A stretch of DNA of 53,076 nt from Kitasatospora sp. GAS204B (lineage in GTDB: Bacteria; Actinomycetota; Actinomycetes; Streptomycetales; Streptomycetaceae), in contig NZ_JARZAG010000041.1 in assembly GCF_029892155.1 (NCBI RefSeq), positions 1-53,076 on the forward strand, read 5' to 3'. Below the pieces are notes generated by a model. It searched no databases and was not told the origin of the DNA. It saw nothing but the letters and a program-made list of their open reading frames with translations. Shown here piece after piece: positions 6,582-15,659 of the stretch. The position numbers were made by a program, and so were the translations under genes. Every line of letters starts with the position of its first letter. Positions within the stretch are counted from its first letter, which is position 1.

Positions 6582-8648
6582 GTGTCGCCCGTGACCCGTC
6601 GTACCTTCCTCGGCTCCGCCGCCGCGCTCGGCGCTGCCGTGGGTCTGGACTCCCTGCCCGGCGTCGCGCCCCGCGCGGCCGCCGCGACGACGGGGACGAT
6701 CACCGACGTCAAGCACGTCGTCGTGCTGATGCAGGAGAACCGCAGCTTCGACCACTACTTCGGCTCGATGAAGGGCGTGCGCGGGTTCGGCGACCGTTCG
6801 ACCATCCAGCTCGCGGGCGGCAACAGCGTCTTCAACCAGCCCGACGGCAGCGGGCGGCAGTACCCGTGGCAGCTCAGCGCCACCAACACCTGGTGGTGGG
6901 GCAGCAGCGGCGAGCTGCTGGCGCAGTGCGACGGGTCGCTCGACCACTCCTGGTCGACCCAGCACCAGGCGTGGAACAACGGGAAGATGGACTCCTGGAT
7001 CGGCGCCAAGGGCTCGAACCGGACGATGGGGTACATGACCCGGTCGGACATCCCGTTCCACTACGCGCTGGCCGACGCGTACACGATCTGCGACGCGTAC
7101 CACTGCTCGATCCTGTCGGCGACCGGCCCCAACCGCACCTACCTGTGGTCCGGCACGATCGACCCGAACGGCACCGCGGGCGGCGCGGCCTACGACGGCG
7201 GCAGCGAGAGCGGCCTGCACTGGCAGACCTACGCGGAGGCGCTGCAGAACGCCGGGGTTAGCTGGAAGGTCTACCAGAACGCCTCCGACAACTTCGGCGA
7301 CAACGCGCTGGCCTACTTCAACCAGTTCACGGGTGCGGCGAGTTCGAGCCCGCTGAGCCAGCGCGGCATGGGCTCGGTGCCCAGCACCGGCTCGACGCCG
7401 GACGACATCGCGGCCGCGATCAAGGCCGACTCGCTCGCGGGGACGCTGCCCCAGGTCTCCTGGGTGGTCGCCAACCAGCTCTTCTCCGAGCACCCGGACG
7501 GCCCGCCGGAGAACGGGGCGCACTTCGTCAACCTCGTGCTGCAGGCGCTGGCGGCGGACGCCGACACCTTCAACTCCACCGTCCTCTTCCTCAATTACGA
7601 CGAGAACGACGGCTTCTTCGACCACGTGCCGCCGCCCGTCGCGCCCGCCGGGACCGCCGACGAGTTCTACTCCGGCACCAACATCGGCCTCGGCTTCCGG
7701 GTCCCGATGATCATCGCCTCGCCGTGGACCCGCGGCGGCTTCGTGGACTCGCAGGTCTACGACCACACCAGCGTGATCCGGTTCCTGGAGACCTGGACCA
7801 CCGCCCTCGGCACCCCGGCCAGCTGCCCGAACATCAGCGCCTGGCGCCGCCAGGTCTGCGGCGACCTCACCGGTGCGTTCGACTTCGCCAACCCGGTCTA
7901 CGGGCTCCCCGGCGGCCTGCCCGGCACCGGCGCCACGATCAGCCAGGCGACGGCGAACACGCAGATCAACCCGGGTCCGAGCAACAACGCCATGCCCGGG
8001 CAGGAGAGCGGCACCAAGCCCGCCCGCGCGCTGCCCTACCAGCCCAACGCCTGGGTCGACCGGATCGAGTACGACGCCAACAACCAGATCCTGCTCTGGA
8101 TCGACATGGCCAACCAGGGCCCGCAGGCCACCGCCTACGCGCACTACTCGATCTACGCCAACGCCTACCGCAGCGGCGGCCCCTGGCAGTACACGGTCGC
8201 GCCCTACGACGCCGCCACCCGCACCGACGGCAGCGCCAGCGACTTCTTCAACATCGGCGCGAACTACGGCAACGGCCAGTACGACCTGACGGTCGTCGGC
8301 CCCAACCGCTTCCTGCGGCACTTCACGGGCAACGCGACGACTGCGGGGAAGAGCGCCGAGGCCTCGACGTACTACGCACCGGCGCCGGACACCGGCCAGC
8401 AGGCGGTCTGGTTCAAGATGGTCAACACCGGTTCCAGCAGCGTCACTTACACCATCACCTCGAACAACTACCGCGGTGGCGTGTGGACGTACCAGGTCGC
8501 CCCCGGCGCCACCGTCGCGGACTACTTCAACGCGGTGACCGTCGCGCAGGGTTGGTACGACTTCACGGTCACGGTCAGCGGCGACAGCAGCTGGTCGCGC
8601 CGGGCCGTCGGCCACCTGGAGACCGGCGCGGCGAGCATCAGCGGCTGA
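6582..8648 (+). CDS. Tat-exported phosphocholine-type phospholipase C
   Basis: A 688-residue protein starting at GTG 6582, six nt after GGAGG. A Tat signal (VTRRTFLGSAAALGAAVG) with an AxA cleavage region precedes a phosphoesterase domain of the PLC/acid phosphatase AcpA type. Metal/catalytic blocks visible are KHVVVLMQENRSFDHYFGS (Asn-Arg-Ser-Phe-Asp-His), a CSILSATGPNRTYLWSG block and NYDENDGFFDHVPPP. Two C-terminal beta domains of DUF756 type follow (about residues 480-580 and 590-680), as in bacterial phosphocholine-specific phospholipase C. Length and domain order match the family. It hydrolyses phospholipids outside the cell. It is probably monocistronic and possibly phosphate regulated. 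Confidence 0.93.
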   Translation: MSPVTRRTFLGSAAALGAAVGLDSLPGVAPRAAAATTGTITDVKHVVVLMQENRSFDHYFGSMKGVRGFGDRSTIQLAGGNSVFNQPDGSGRQYPWQLSATNTWWWGSSGELLAQCDGSLDHSWSTQHQAWNNGKMDSWIGAKGSNRTMGYMTRSDIPFHYALADAYTICDAYHCSILSATGPNRTYLWSGTIDPNGTAGGAAYDGGSESGLHWQTYAEALQNAGVSWKVYQNASDNFGDNALAYFNQFTGAASSSPLSQRGMGSVPSTGSTPDDIAAAIKADSLAGTLPQVSWVVANQLFSEHPDGPPENGAHFVNLVLQALAADADTFNSTVLFLNYDENDGFFDHVPPPVAPAGTADEFYSGTNIGLGFRVPMIIASPWTRGGFVDSQVYDHTSVIRFLETWTTALGTPASCPNISAWRRQVCGDLTGAFDFANPVYGLPGGLPGTGATISQATANTQINPGPSNNAMPGQESGTKPARALPYQPNAWVDRIEYDANNQILLWIDMANQGPQATAYAHYSIYANAYRSGGPWQYTVAPYDAATRTDGSASDFFNIGANYGNGQYDLTVVGPNRFLRHFTGNATTAGKSAEASTYYAPAPDTGQQAVWFKMVNTGSSSVTYTITSNNYRGGVWTYQVAPGATVADYFNAVTVAQGWYDFTVTVSGDSSWSRRAVGHLETGAASISG

Positions 8649-8679
8649 CACCGGACCGCAGGTATCGGCCTGAGCTGCA

Positions 8680-9372
8680 CTACCGCCCGACACCCCGGTA
8701 GCACAGCTCGGGCCGCCCGACCTGCCCGTAGCGCGGCTCGCGCACCGCGAGTCCGGCGTCCACCAGGTGTTCCAGGTAGCGCCGGGCGGTGATCCGGGAG
8801 ACGCCGGCCGCCGCGCCGACCGCGGCGGCCGACAGGCTGCCCTCGGCGGCGCGCAGCACCCGGGCCACCGCGTCCAGGGTGGGCGCGCTCAAGCCCTTGG
8901 GCAGGGCGTTGCGGTCGGCGGTGCGCAGCACGGCGAAGGCCTGGTCGACCTCCGCCTGGCCGGTGGCCTCGCCGGAGCGGGCCAGGCTCTCGCGGTAGCG
9001 GGCGTAGCGCTCCAGCCGCTCGCGCAGCGTGGCCGCGCTGAACGGCTTGAGGAGGTACTGGACGACGCCGGCCGAGACCGCCTGACGGACCGTCGCCAGC
9101 TCGCGGGCCGAGGTGACCGCCATGATGTCGCAGGAGTGGCCGGCCGTGCGGATCCGGCCGCAGAGCTGTAGCCCGTGGCCGTCCGGCAGGTGCAGATCGA
9201 GCAGGACCAGGTCGACCGTGCCGCCTTCGGCCCGCCGCCGCTCCAGGAAGCGCAGCGCCGCCCCGGCGGAGTGCACCGTCCCGGCGGCGTGGAAGCCGGG
9301 GGCGCGGTTCACGTAGAGGGTGTGCGCGTCGGCCGCCAACGGGTCGTCCTCGACCACCAGGACCTCGATCAT
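8680..9372 (-). CDS. Response regulator, CitB/DcuR family (system 1)
   Basis: A 230-residue protein. Receiver domain at 1-120: acidic pocket VVEDD, phospho-acceptor Asp in LVLLDLHLPDGHG, switch Ser in VTSARE and Lys in YLLKPF. The C-terminal helix-turn-helix (LSAAAVGAAAGVSRITARRYLEHL) is characteristic of CitB/DcuR regulators of carboxylate uptake. The start at 9372 overlaps the end of the kinase gene by 4 nt, so kinase and regulator are one operon transcribed leftwards. The likely target is the divergent dctA-like gene beyond the kinase, through the palindrome at 11184-11199. It ends convergently 31 nt from the phospholipase gene. Confidence 0.93.
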   Translation of the reverse strand: MIEVLVVEDDPLAADAHTLYVNRAPGFHAAGTVHSAGAALRFLERRRAEGGTVDLVLLDLHLPDGHGLQLCGRIRTAGHSCDIMAVTSARELATVRQAVSAGVVQYLLKPFSAATLRERLERYARYRESLARSGEATGQAEVDQAFAVLRTADRNALPKGLSAPTLDAVARVLRAAEGSLSAAAVGAAAGVSRITARRYLEHLVDAGLAVREPRYGQVGRPELCYRGVGR

Positions 9373-11135
9373 CGGGCCTCCTCCGACCCCACCACTGCAC
9401 CAGCCCGTCCCGACCGCAGCGGCAGCCGCACCCTGAGCACCGCGCCGTGCTGCCGCCCGACGTCGACCGTACCGACCGCGACCGCACCGACCTCGACCGT
9501 GCCGACCTCGACCGTGCCACCATGACGCCGGGCCGTCTGCGCGACCAGCGCCAACCCCAGTCCGTGGCCGGCCCGTTCCTTGGTGGACCAGCCGCGCCGG
9601 AACACCTGGCCGACCGCGTCGGGCGGGATCCCGGCGCCGCTGTCGGCCACCCGTAGCAGGAGTTCGGCGTCGTCGACGCGTGCGGTGACCGCCACCTCGG
9701 GCGGCCCGGCGGTGTGCGCGGCGTTCGCCAGTGCCGCCTCCAGCGCGTTGTCGATCAGGTTGCCGAGGATGGTCACCAGGTCGCGCGCGGGCAACCCCGG
9801 CGGCAGCAGCGCGTCGTCGATCCGGCTGTCCTCGGTGAGGGTGAACTCCACGCCGCTCTCGGCGGCCTGCGCGGCCTTGCCCAACAGCAGTGCGGCCAGC
9901 ACCGGTTCGGCCACCGCGCCCACCACCTGGTCGGTGAGCCGCTGGGCGAGGGCGAGTTCGGTGGTGGCGAACTCCACGGCCTCGCGGTGGCGGCCGAGTT
10001 CGACCAGCGAGACCACGGCGTGCAGCCGGTTCGCCGCCTCGTGGGCCTGCGCGGCGAGCGCCTCACCGAAGCCGCGAGCGGTGTCCAACTCACCGGAGAG
10101 CGCCTGGAGTTCGGTGTGATCGCGGAGGGTCACCACGACCCCCAGGCCCGAACCGATGGTGGAGGTGTTGACCACCACCACGCGCTCCGCCGTCAAGTGC
10201 AGCTCGCCGAGCACCGGTTCCCCGCCGAGCGCGGCGAGCGCGGCCCGGGTCAGCGACTCGGGCAGGCCCAACTCGGCGAACGGGCAGCCCGGTTCGACCT
10301 CGTCGGCGCCGAGCAGTTCGCGTGCCGCGTCGTTGCAGAGCACCACCCGTCCGGCCGGGTCGAGCAGGATCAGGCCCTCGCGGACCGAGTGCAGGGTGGC
10401 CTGATGGTAGTCGTAGAGGTGGCTCAGCTCGGCGGCGCCCATGCCGTGGGTGTGCCGCCGCAGCCGGGCGTTGGCGAGGTAGCTGCCCACCGCGCCGATC
10501 GCCAGCGCGGCGAGCGCGACACCGACCAGGGCCAGCAGCGGGCCCTGGGTGCGCCGGCTGATCGACTGGACCTTGATGCCCGAGCTGACCAGCGCGATCA
10601 CCTTGCCGTGGCCGTCCAGGACGGGGGTGACAGCCCGTACCGAGGGCCCGAGCGTGCCGGTGTAGGTCTCGGTGAAGGTGCTCCCGTGCAGCGCGGGATC
10701 GATGGTGCCGAGGTAGTGCTGCCCGATCCGGGCCGGGTCCGGGTGGGTCCAGCGCACCCCGTGGGTGTCCATCACGGTGACGAAGTCGACGCCCGCGTCC
10801 GCCTGGACCCGCTCGGCGTACGGCTCCAGCGCCGCCGAGGGGTCGGGCCCGAGCGCCGCCTGGCGCACGTTCGGAGCGTCCGCCACCTGGCGGGCCACCG
10901 CGATGACCTGCTGGCGCGCGGTGTCCTCGGCCCACCGGGCGGTGGCGAAGTAGGCGAGCACCGCGCCGCCGACCACCACGACCGCCACGATCACCACCTG
11001 CATCACGAACAGTTGCCCGGCCAGGCTGCGCAGCAGCCGACGCAGCGGGCCCGGGCGGCGACGCGGCGATGTTGCGGGGCTCGCGGGACTCGCCGGTGAG
11101 CTCGCGGGCGGGTGCTCGGGGGGACGGCGGAACAT
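9369..11135 (-). CDS. Sensor histidine kinase, CitA/DcuS family (system 1)
   Basis: A 588-residue protein. Two membrane segments (about 40-65 and 195-220) bracket an extracytoplasmic carboxylate-sensor-like domain. A PAS domain follows (REGLILLDPAGRVVLCNDAARELLG). The dimerisation/phosphorylation helix is SpoOB-like with His in QAHEAANRLH. The ATPase domain has the N box LIDNALEA, G1 DSGAGIPP and G2 GHGLGLALV. Near the end, four consecutive G-[TA]-V-x-V pentapeptides are inserted in the loop before the last strand (see the repeat entry). Pro/Ala/Ser-rich N-terminal 35 residues. Divergent from the dctA-like gene, as is usual for dicarboxylate-sensing systems. Confidence 0.92.
   Translation of the reverse strand: MFRRPPEHPPASSPASPASPATSPRRRPGPLRRLLRSLAGQLFVMQVVIVAVVVVGGAVLAYFATARWAEDTARQQVIAVARQVADAPNVRQAALGPDPSAALEPYAERVQADAGVDFVTVMDTHGVRWTHPDPARIGQHYLGTIDPALHGSTFTETYTGTLGPSVRAVTPVLDGHGKVIALVSSGIKVQSISRRTQGPLLALVGVALAALAIGAVGSYLANARLRRHTHGMGAAELSHLYDYHQATLHSVREGLILLDPAGRVVLCNDAARELLGADEVEPGCPFAELGLPESLTRAALAALGGEPVLGELHLTAERVVVVNTSTIGSGLGVVVTLRDHTELQALSGELDTARGFGEALAAQAHEAANRLHAVVSLVELGRHREAVEFATTELALAQRLTDQVVGAVAEPVLAALLLGKAAQAAESGVEFTLTEDSRIDDALLPPGLPARDLVTILGNLIDNALEAALANAAHTAGPPEVAVTARVDDAELLLRVADSGAGIPPDAVGQVFRRGWSTKERAGHGLGLALVAQTARRHGGTVEVGTVEVGAVAVGTVDVGRQHGAVLRVRLPLRSGRAGAVVGSEEAR
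9459..9518 (-). repeat. Four 15-bp tandem repeats inside the kinase ATPase domain
   Basis: Units at 9504-9518, 9489-9503, 9474-9488 and 9459-9473 encode GTVEV, GTVEV, GAVAV and GTVDV. The first two are identical at the DNA level and the others differ at a few positions. The tract sits between the G2 box and the final beta strand of the HATPase domain. It keeps the frame and so lengthens a loop by up to about 15-20 residues. Confidence 0.85.
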
Positions 11136-11183
11136 GCCGGCCAGTCTGCCTCAGGCGCCCGGCGTGAACTCTATGAACGCAAA

Positions 11184-11199
11184 CGTGACGGCCGTCACG
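11184..11199. promoter_or_regulatory. 16-bp perfect palindrome between kinase 1 and dctA-like gene
   Basis: CGTGACGGCCGTCACG is fully self-complementary. It lies midway in the 112-bp divergent intergenic region, with GATAGT downstream as a possible -10 for the rightward gene. It is a good candidate binding site for the response regulator at 8680-9372, or for a separate repressor. Confidence 0.5.
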
Positions 11200-11247
11200 C
11201 GGTGGCCCGATAGTCAGAGCTCCCACCCAGGCAAAGGAGCCTCCCCC

Positions 11248-12642
11248 ATGCCGTCCCCCACGCCGAAGCCATCCGACGGAGCCACTCCCCCGAGACCGGC
11301 CGACCGGTCCCACGTTCTCTACCTCGTCGTGCTCGCGGCCGTGGTCGCCGGTGTGGTCGTGGGATTCGCGGCGCCGAGCTTCGCCGTCCAGTTGAAGCCG
11401 GTCGGCACCGGGTTCGTCAACCTGATCAAGATGATGATCAGTCCGGTGATCTTCTGCACCATCGTGCTGGGCGTCGGCTCGGTCGGGAAAGCCGCCAAGG
11501 TCGGCAAGGTCGGCGGTCTGGCGCTCGGCTACTTCCTGGTGATGTCCACCATCGCGCTGGCCCTGGGCCTGGTGGTCGGCAACCTGCTGGAGCCCGGCTC
11601 GGGCCTGCACCTGACCCAGGCACTGGCCAAGGCCGGGCACGCCCAGGTGGCGGCCGGCGCGACCAGCACCACCGACTTCCTGCTCGGGATCATCCCGACC
11701 ACGCTGGTCTCGGCGCTGACCCAGGGCCAGGTGCTGCAGACCCTGCTGATCGCGCTGCTGACCGGCTTCGCGCTGCAGGCGATGGGGCCGGCCGGACAGC
11801 CGATGCTGCGTGGTGTCGAGCACCTGCAGCGGCTGGTCTTCCGGATCATGTCGATGATCATGTGGGTGGCGCCGATCGGCGCTTTCGGCGCGATGGCGGC
11901 CCTGGTCGGGGCCACCGGGGTCGCGGCACTGAAGAGCCTCGCCGTGATCATGCTCGGCTTCTACCTGACCTGCGCGATCTTCGTGGTCGTGGTGCTCGGC
12001 CTGCTGCTGCGCCTGGTCGCCGGCATCAACGTGCTCGCGCTACTGCGCTACCTGGGCCGGGAGTTCCTGCTGATCCTCTCCACCTCCTCCTCCGAGAGCG
12101 CGCTGCCCCGGCTGATCGCCAAGATGGAGCACCTGGGGGTGAGCCGCCCGGTGGTCGGCATCACCGTGCCGACCGGCTACAGCTTCAACCTGGACGGCAC
12201 CGCGATCTACCTGACCATGTCCTCGATCTTCATCTCGCAGGCGATGGACAAGCCGCTCTCGCTCGGCCAGCAGATCTCCCTGCTGATCTTCATGGTGATC
12301 GCCAGCAAGGGCGCGGCCGGCGTCACCGGCGCCGGGCTCGCCACCCTGGCCGGCGGCCTGCAGTCGCACCGCCCCGAACTGGTGGACGGCGTCGGCCTGA
12401 TCGTCGGCATCGACCGCTTCATGTCCGAGGCCCGCGCGCTGACCAACTTCGCGGGCAACGCGGTCGCCACCGTGCTGATCGGCCACTGGACCGGGGAACT
12501 GGACCACGACCGGTCCCGCCTGGTGCTCGGCGGGCAGTTGCCCTTCGACGAGGTACTCGCGGCGGACGGCGCGGCCCACCCGGGCACCCCGGCAGCCGCG
12601 CCGGCGCCCGACCTGCCGGACGCAGCGGCCATCCCGGCCTGA
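11248..12642 (+). CDS. dctA: C4-dicarboxylate/cation symporter (DAACS, DctA-like)
   Basis: A 464-residue protein. I choose ATG 11248, seven nt after AAAGGAG; the upstream ATG at 11134 has no ribosome site. Eight or more hydrophobic segments start at VLYLVVLAAVVAGVVVGF. Family motifs are the serine-rich SSSESALPRL hairpin and NLDGTAIYLTMSSIFI, whose Asn-x-Asp-Gly contacts substrate and ion in DAACS/SLC1 transporters. A Pro/Ala-rich cytoplasmic tail follows. It takes up succinate/fumarate/malate-type substrates with H+ or Na+. It is divergent from a CitA/DcuS-like two-component system, the classic arrangement for substrate-induced expression. The exact substrate cannot be read from sequence. 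Confidence 0.92.
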   Translation: MPSPTPKPSDGATPPRPADRSHVLYLVVLAAVVAGVVVGFAAPSFAVQLKPVGTGFVNLIKMMISPVIFCTIVLGVGSVGKAAKVGKVGGLALGYFLVMSTIALALGLVVGNLLEPGSGLHLTQALAKAGHAQVAAGATSTTDFLLGIIPTTLVSALTQGQVLQTLLIALLTGFALQAMGPAGQPMLRGVEHLQRLVFRIMSMIMWVAPIGAFGAMAALVGATGVAALKSLAVIMLGFYLTCAIFVVVVLGLLLRLVAGINVLALLRYLGREFLLILSTSSSESALPRLIAKMEHLGVSRPVVGITVPTGYSFNLDGTAIYLTMSSIFISQAMDKPLSLGQQISLLIFMVIASKGAAGVTGAGLATLAGGLQSHRPELVDGVGLIVGIDRFMSEARALTNFAGNAVATVLIGHWTGELDHDRSRLVLGGQLPFDEVLAADGAAHPGTPAAAPAPDLPDAAAIPA

Positions 12643-12681
12643 GCCGGCGGCTTCACGAAGGCGAGCGGCGCCGAACGCCGA

Positions 12682-12719
12682 GGACGCCCGGGCGCGATGG
12701 GGGGCGCGCCCGGACGTCC
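12682..12719. terminator. Bidirectional hairpin between convergent dctA-like and ABC operons
   Basis: Arms 12682-12696 and 12705-12719 pair over 15 positions with a single mismatch around an 8-nt loop. It lies between the stops of the rightward symporter and the leftward substrate-binding protein, so it can serve both. Confidence 0.7.
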
Positions 12720-12745
12720 GGCTCGGTGGCCGCTCGCGCAGACCG

Positions 12746-13831
12746 TCAGCCGTTGGAGTCGGCACCCGTCGTGGTCGGGGTGAAGCCCTCCAGCTTGTTG
12801 GCCGCGACCGCGAACTCGTTGGTGAACGTGGTGCCCAGGTTCACCGAGTCGGTCTTCACGCCGACCAGCTTCTCCGTCGCCAGCACCGTCTTCGGCCCGC
12901 CCGCCGGCATGATGCCGTCCGGCATGAACTGGCCCTTGTCCTCGGTCAGCGCGGCGATGTAGTCGTCCTTGGTGACGGTGCCGTTGGAGACGTACGACGG
13001 CGGCAGCGCGTTCGCGATGTCGGCGGCGCTGTGCGTGTCGATCCAGTGCATGGTGGCCACCAGCGCGTCGACCACCTTCTGGGCCGCGTCCTTGTGGGAG
13101 TTGACCCAGGAGGTCTGGGCCAGCACGCCCGCCGAGGGCCAGGTGCCGCCCATCGCCTGCTGGGCGCCGGCGGTGGTGGCCAGGTCCACCGCCGAGTAGC
13201 CGAGCTTCTTCTTCTCGATCGCGAGCACCGTCGGCTGAGTGGTCATCACGCAGGCGGTCTTGCCGTTCTGGAGCGCGGCGACCGCGGTGGCGCCGGCCCC
13301 GACGCCGATCCGGCTGTACTGGTCGGTCTTCAGGTTGTTCTGTCCGGCCAGGAACTGGGTCAGGGTGTCGGTGCCCGAACCGAGGTCGGTCACGCCGAGC
13401 GTCTTGCCGGCCCAGTCGGCGGGCGAGTGGACGCCGCTGTTGGTGGTGCACATCTCGCGCTCGCCGGGTGCGCCGGAGAGGTTGACGATGTCCTCGACCG
13501 CCTTGCCCTTCACCTGGAAGTCGATGGTGTGGACGTACCAGGCACCCGCCATGTCGACCTGACCCGAGGCCATCGCGTCCTCGGCGCCGACGCCGCCGTC
13601 GATCTCGGTGCTGAGCACCACGTTGACGCCGTACTTCTTGTAGAAGCCGAGCTGCTGGGCCAGTTGGTACGGCAGGTAGATCTGCTTGTCGATGCCGCCG
13701 ACCATCAGCTTCACCGTCGGGGTGCCCGAACTCGCCGTCGACGAGCCGCTGGAGCAGGCGGTGAGACCGGCGCAGAGCACGAGAGCGCCGGCGAGCGAGC
13801 TGGTGAGGGTCCGCTTGAACATGGCGGCCAC
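12746..13831 (-). CDS. ABC importer substrate-binding lipoprotein (SsuA/TauA/NrtA type)
   Basis: A 361-residue protein. It has a lipoprotein signal with lipobox LTAC (Cys about residue 25) and then a Ser-rich linker. The type-2 periplasmic-binding fold shows KQIYLPYQLAQQLGFYKKYGV near the start and WAGKTLGVTDLGSGTD at the hinge, typical of the nitrate/sulfonate/taurine or NMT1/THI5-like group. The start is GTG 13831 (ribosome site GGAAAGG very close) or the ATG three codons later. It is the last gene of a leftward ATPase-permease-SBP operon. The ligand is unknown; the CitA-like kinase divergent from this operon suggests a small anionic compound. Confidence 0.9.
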   Translation of the reverse strand: MAAMFKRTLTSSLAGALVLCAGLTACSSGSSTASSGTPTVKLMVGGIDKQIYLPYQLAQQLGFYKKYGVNVVLSTEIDGGVGAEDAMASGQVDMAGAWYVHTIDFQVKGKAVEDIVNLSGAPGEREMCTTNSGVHSPADWAGKTLGVTDLGSGTDTLTQFLAGQNNLKTDQYSRIGVGAGATAVAALQNGKTACVMTTQPTVLAIEKKKLGYSAVDLATTAGAQQAMGGTWPSAGVLAQTSWVNSHKDAAQKVVDALVATMHWIDTHSAADIANALPPSYVSNGTVTKDDYIAALTEDKGQFMPDGIMPAGGPKTVLATEKLVGVKTDSVNLGTTFTNEFAVAANKLEGFTPTTTGADSNG

Positions 13832-13895
13832 GTTCCTTTCCTGGGGTACTGCGGGTGGGGGTACTACGGGGTGGGGGTGGGGGCAGGCGATCGGA

Positions 13896-14783
13896 CTAGA
13901 TGGCCGCGGCCTCGGAGGGCGCCGGCGGACGCCAGGAGAGCAGGCGGCGTTCGAGCTTGGTGATCAGCCACTCGGCGGTGAGCGCGATCACGGCGATCAC
14001 GAACATCGTGGCGAACACGCCGTTGGGGTCGAAGCTGTTCTGCGCGGTCTTGATGACCAGCCCGAGTCCGCTCTGCGCGCCGAGCACCTCGCCGACCAGC
14101 GCGCCGACGATGGCGAAGCCGAAGGCCGTGTGCAGGCTGGCGATGATCCAGGTGAGCGCCGAGGGGACGACGACGTGCCGGACGATCTGCAGCGGGGAGG
14201 CGCCCAGCACCCGGGCGTTGGCGAGGATGTTGCGGTCCACCTCCCGCACGCCCTGGAAGGCGTTGAAGAAGACCACGAAGAACACCAGCACCGCGGCGAG
14301 CAGCACCTTGGGGGTCTCGCCGATGCCGAAGGCGACCACGAAGATCGAGCCGAGCACGATCCGCGGAATCGCGTTCACGATCTTGATGTAGGGGCCGAAC
14401 ACGTCGGCCAGGAACCGGTTCTGGCCGAGCGCGACACCGAAGACGATGCCGGTCACCGCGCCGAGCACGAAGCCGAACACGGCCTCGCGCAGCGTGGTCG
14501 CGATCTGCGCCCAGTAGGAGCCGAACTCGGTGGCCTGGCTGCCCTGGGAGAAGTAGTCGCCCAGCCGGCCGGCGATCCCGCTGGGCTGCCCGAAGAAGAA
14601 CGGGTCCAGCCAGCCCACCGTGGTGGCCAGTTGCCAGCCGCCGATCACCACGGCGGCCACCGCCAGCCGGGCCGCCAGGACCAGCAGCCTGCGCCGCCGC
14701 ACCGCGCGAACTCCGGCTCCGGCAGCCTGATCTGACGCTGCGTCAGTCGTCTTCGTGTCAGTGGTGGTGGCGGCACTGCTCAT
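13896..14783 (-). CDS. ABC importer permease (SsuC/TauC type)
   Basis: A 295-residue protein with about six membrane segments. A cytoplasmic Thr/Ala-rich N-terminus precedes AARLAVAAVVIGGWQLA. The permease EAA loop is visible as NARVLGASPLQIVRHVVVPSAL, the ATPase coupling region, and the C-terminal membrane segment is followed by KLERRLLSWRPP. The start is ATG 14783, overlapping the ATPase stop by 4 nt (ATGA), with GGGAGAG as the ribosome site. It forms the membrane pore of the importer encoded with its neighbours. Confidence 0.93.
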   Translation of the reverse strand: MSSAATTTDTKTTDAASDQAAGAGVRAVRRRRLLVLAARLAVAAVVIGGWQLATTVGWLDPFFFGQPSGIAGRLGDYFSQGSQATEFGSYWAQIATTLREAVFGFVLGAVTGIVFGVALGQNRFLADVFGPYIKIVNAIPRIVLGSIFVVAFGIGETPKVLLAAVLVFFVVFFNAFQGVREVDRNILANARVLGASPLQIVRHVVVPSALTWIIASLHTAFGFAIVGALVGEVLGAQSGLGLVIKTAQNSFDPNGVFATMFVIAVIALTAEWLITKLERRLLSWRPPAPSEAAAI

Positions 14784-15640
14784 GACGTCTCTCCCGTCGT
14801 ACGTGCGTAGGCGCGCTGGACCTCTTCGCTCAGCGACTCCCAGATCTGGTGGTGGAGTTCGAGGAAGCGGGGCTCGAAGCGGATCGTCTGCACCGAGCCG
14901 CGCGGGCGGGGCAGGTCGATGTCGTAGACCGCCTTGACCGACCCGGGCCCGGAGGTCATCACGACCACCCGGTCGGCGAGTGCGACGGCCTCCTCCAGGT
15001 CGTGGGTGATGAAGATGACGGCCGGGCGCAACTGCTCCCACAGGGTCAGCAGCTCGTTCTGCATGATCGCCTTGGTCTGCACGTCCAGGGCACCGAACGG
15101 CTCGTCCATCAGCAGGATCGACGGCTCGTTGATCAGCGCGGCGGCCATCGCGACCCGCTTGCGCATCCCGCCGGAGAGCTGGTGCGGGTGGTGGTCCTCG
15201 AAGCCGGACAGACCCACCCGGCGCAGCCAGTCCCGCGCCGAGGCGTGCGCCTGCGCCTTCCCGACGCCCCGGAAGATCGGCCCCATCGCCACGTTGCCGA
15301 GCACGGTCTTCCACGGCAGCAGCGCGTCCGCCTGGAACATGAAGCTGATGCCGTCCGTGATGCCGGACACCTCGCGGCCGCCGACCCGCACCGAGCCCTC
15401 GCTGGGCTTGTCCAGGCCGGACACCAGGCTCAGCGTGGTCGACTTGCCACAGCCGGTCGGCCCCACCACCGCGCAGAACTGGCCCGGCTCCACCGCGAAG
15501 GTCACGTCGCGGGTGGCGGTGAAGGCCTCGCCGCTGGGGGTCAGGAACCTCTTGGTGACACCGGACAGCTCGATCCGGGCGTTGCCCGGGTCGGTGCGGC
15601 CGTCGGCCGGGCTCGTCGCGACCTCGTTGCGCGCAGCCAT
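14780..15640 (-). CDS. ABC importer ATPase (SsuB/TauB type)
   Basis: A 286-residue protein starting at ATG 15640 behind GAAGGAGAGGG. Nucleotide-binding motifs: Walker A GPTGCGKST, Q-loop FMFQADALLPW, signature LSGGMRKR, Walker B ILLMDEPFGALD, and switch His in FITHDLEEAV. It belongs to the nitrate/sulfonate/taurine importer group. The first gene of the leftward operon, whose promoter must lie in 15641-15967 together with that of the divergent kinase. It energises transport from the cytoplasmic face. Confidence 0.95.
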   Translation of the reverse strand: MAARNEVATSPADGRTDPGNARIELSGVTKRFLTPSGEAFTATRDVTFAVEPGQFCAVVGPTGCGKSTTLSLVSGLDKPSEGSVRVGGREVSGITDGISFMFQADALLPWKTVLGNVAMGPIFRGVGKAQAHASARDWLRRVGLSGFEDHHPHQLSGGMRKRVAMAAALINEPSILLMDEPFGALDVQTKAIMQNELLTLWEQLRPAVIFITHDLEEAVALADRVVVMTSGPGSVKAVYDIDLPRPRGSVQTIRFEPRFLELHHQIWESLSEEVQRAYARTTGETS

Positions 15641-15659
15641 CGAATCCCTCTCCTTCTCT

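Noticed and set aside
6507..8693. 728-codon open frame opposite the phospholipase C gene
   Set aside because: Antisense shadow typical of high-GC DNA; composition is Arg/Gly/Val low-complexity, while the plus strand encodes a clear Tat-exported enzyme.
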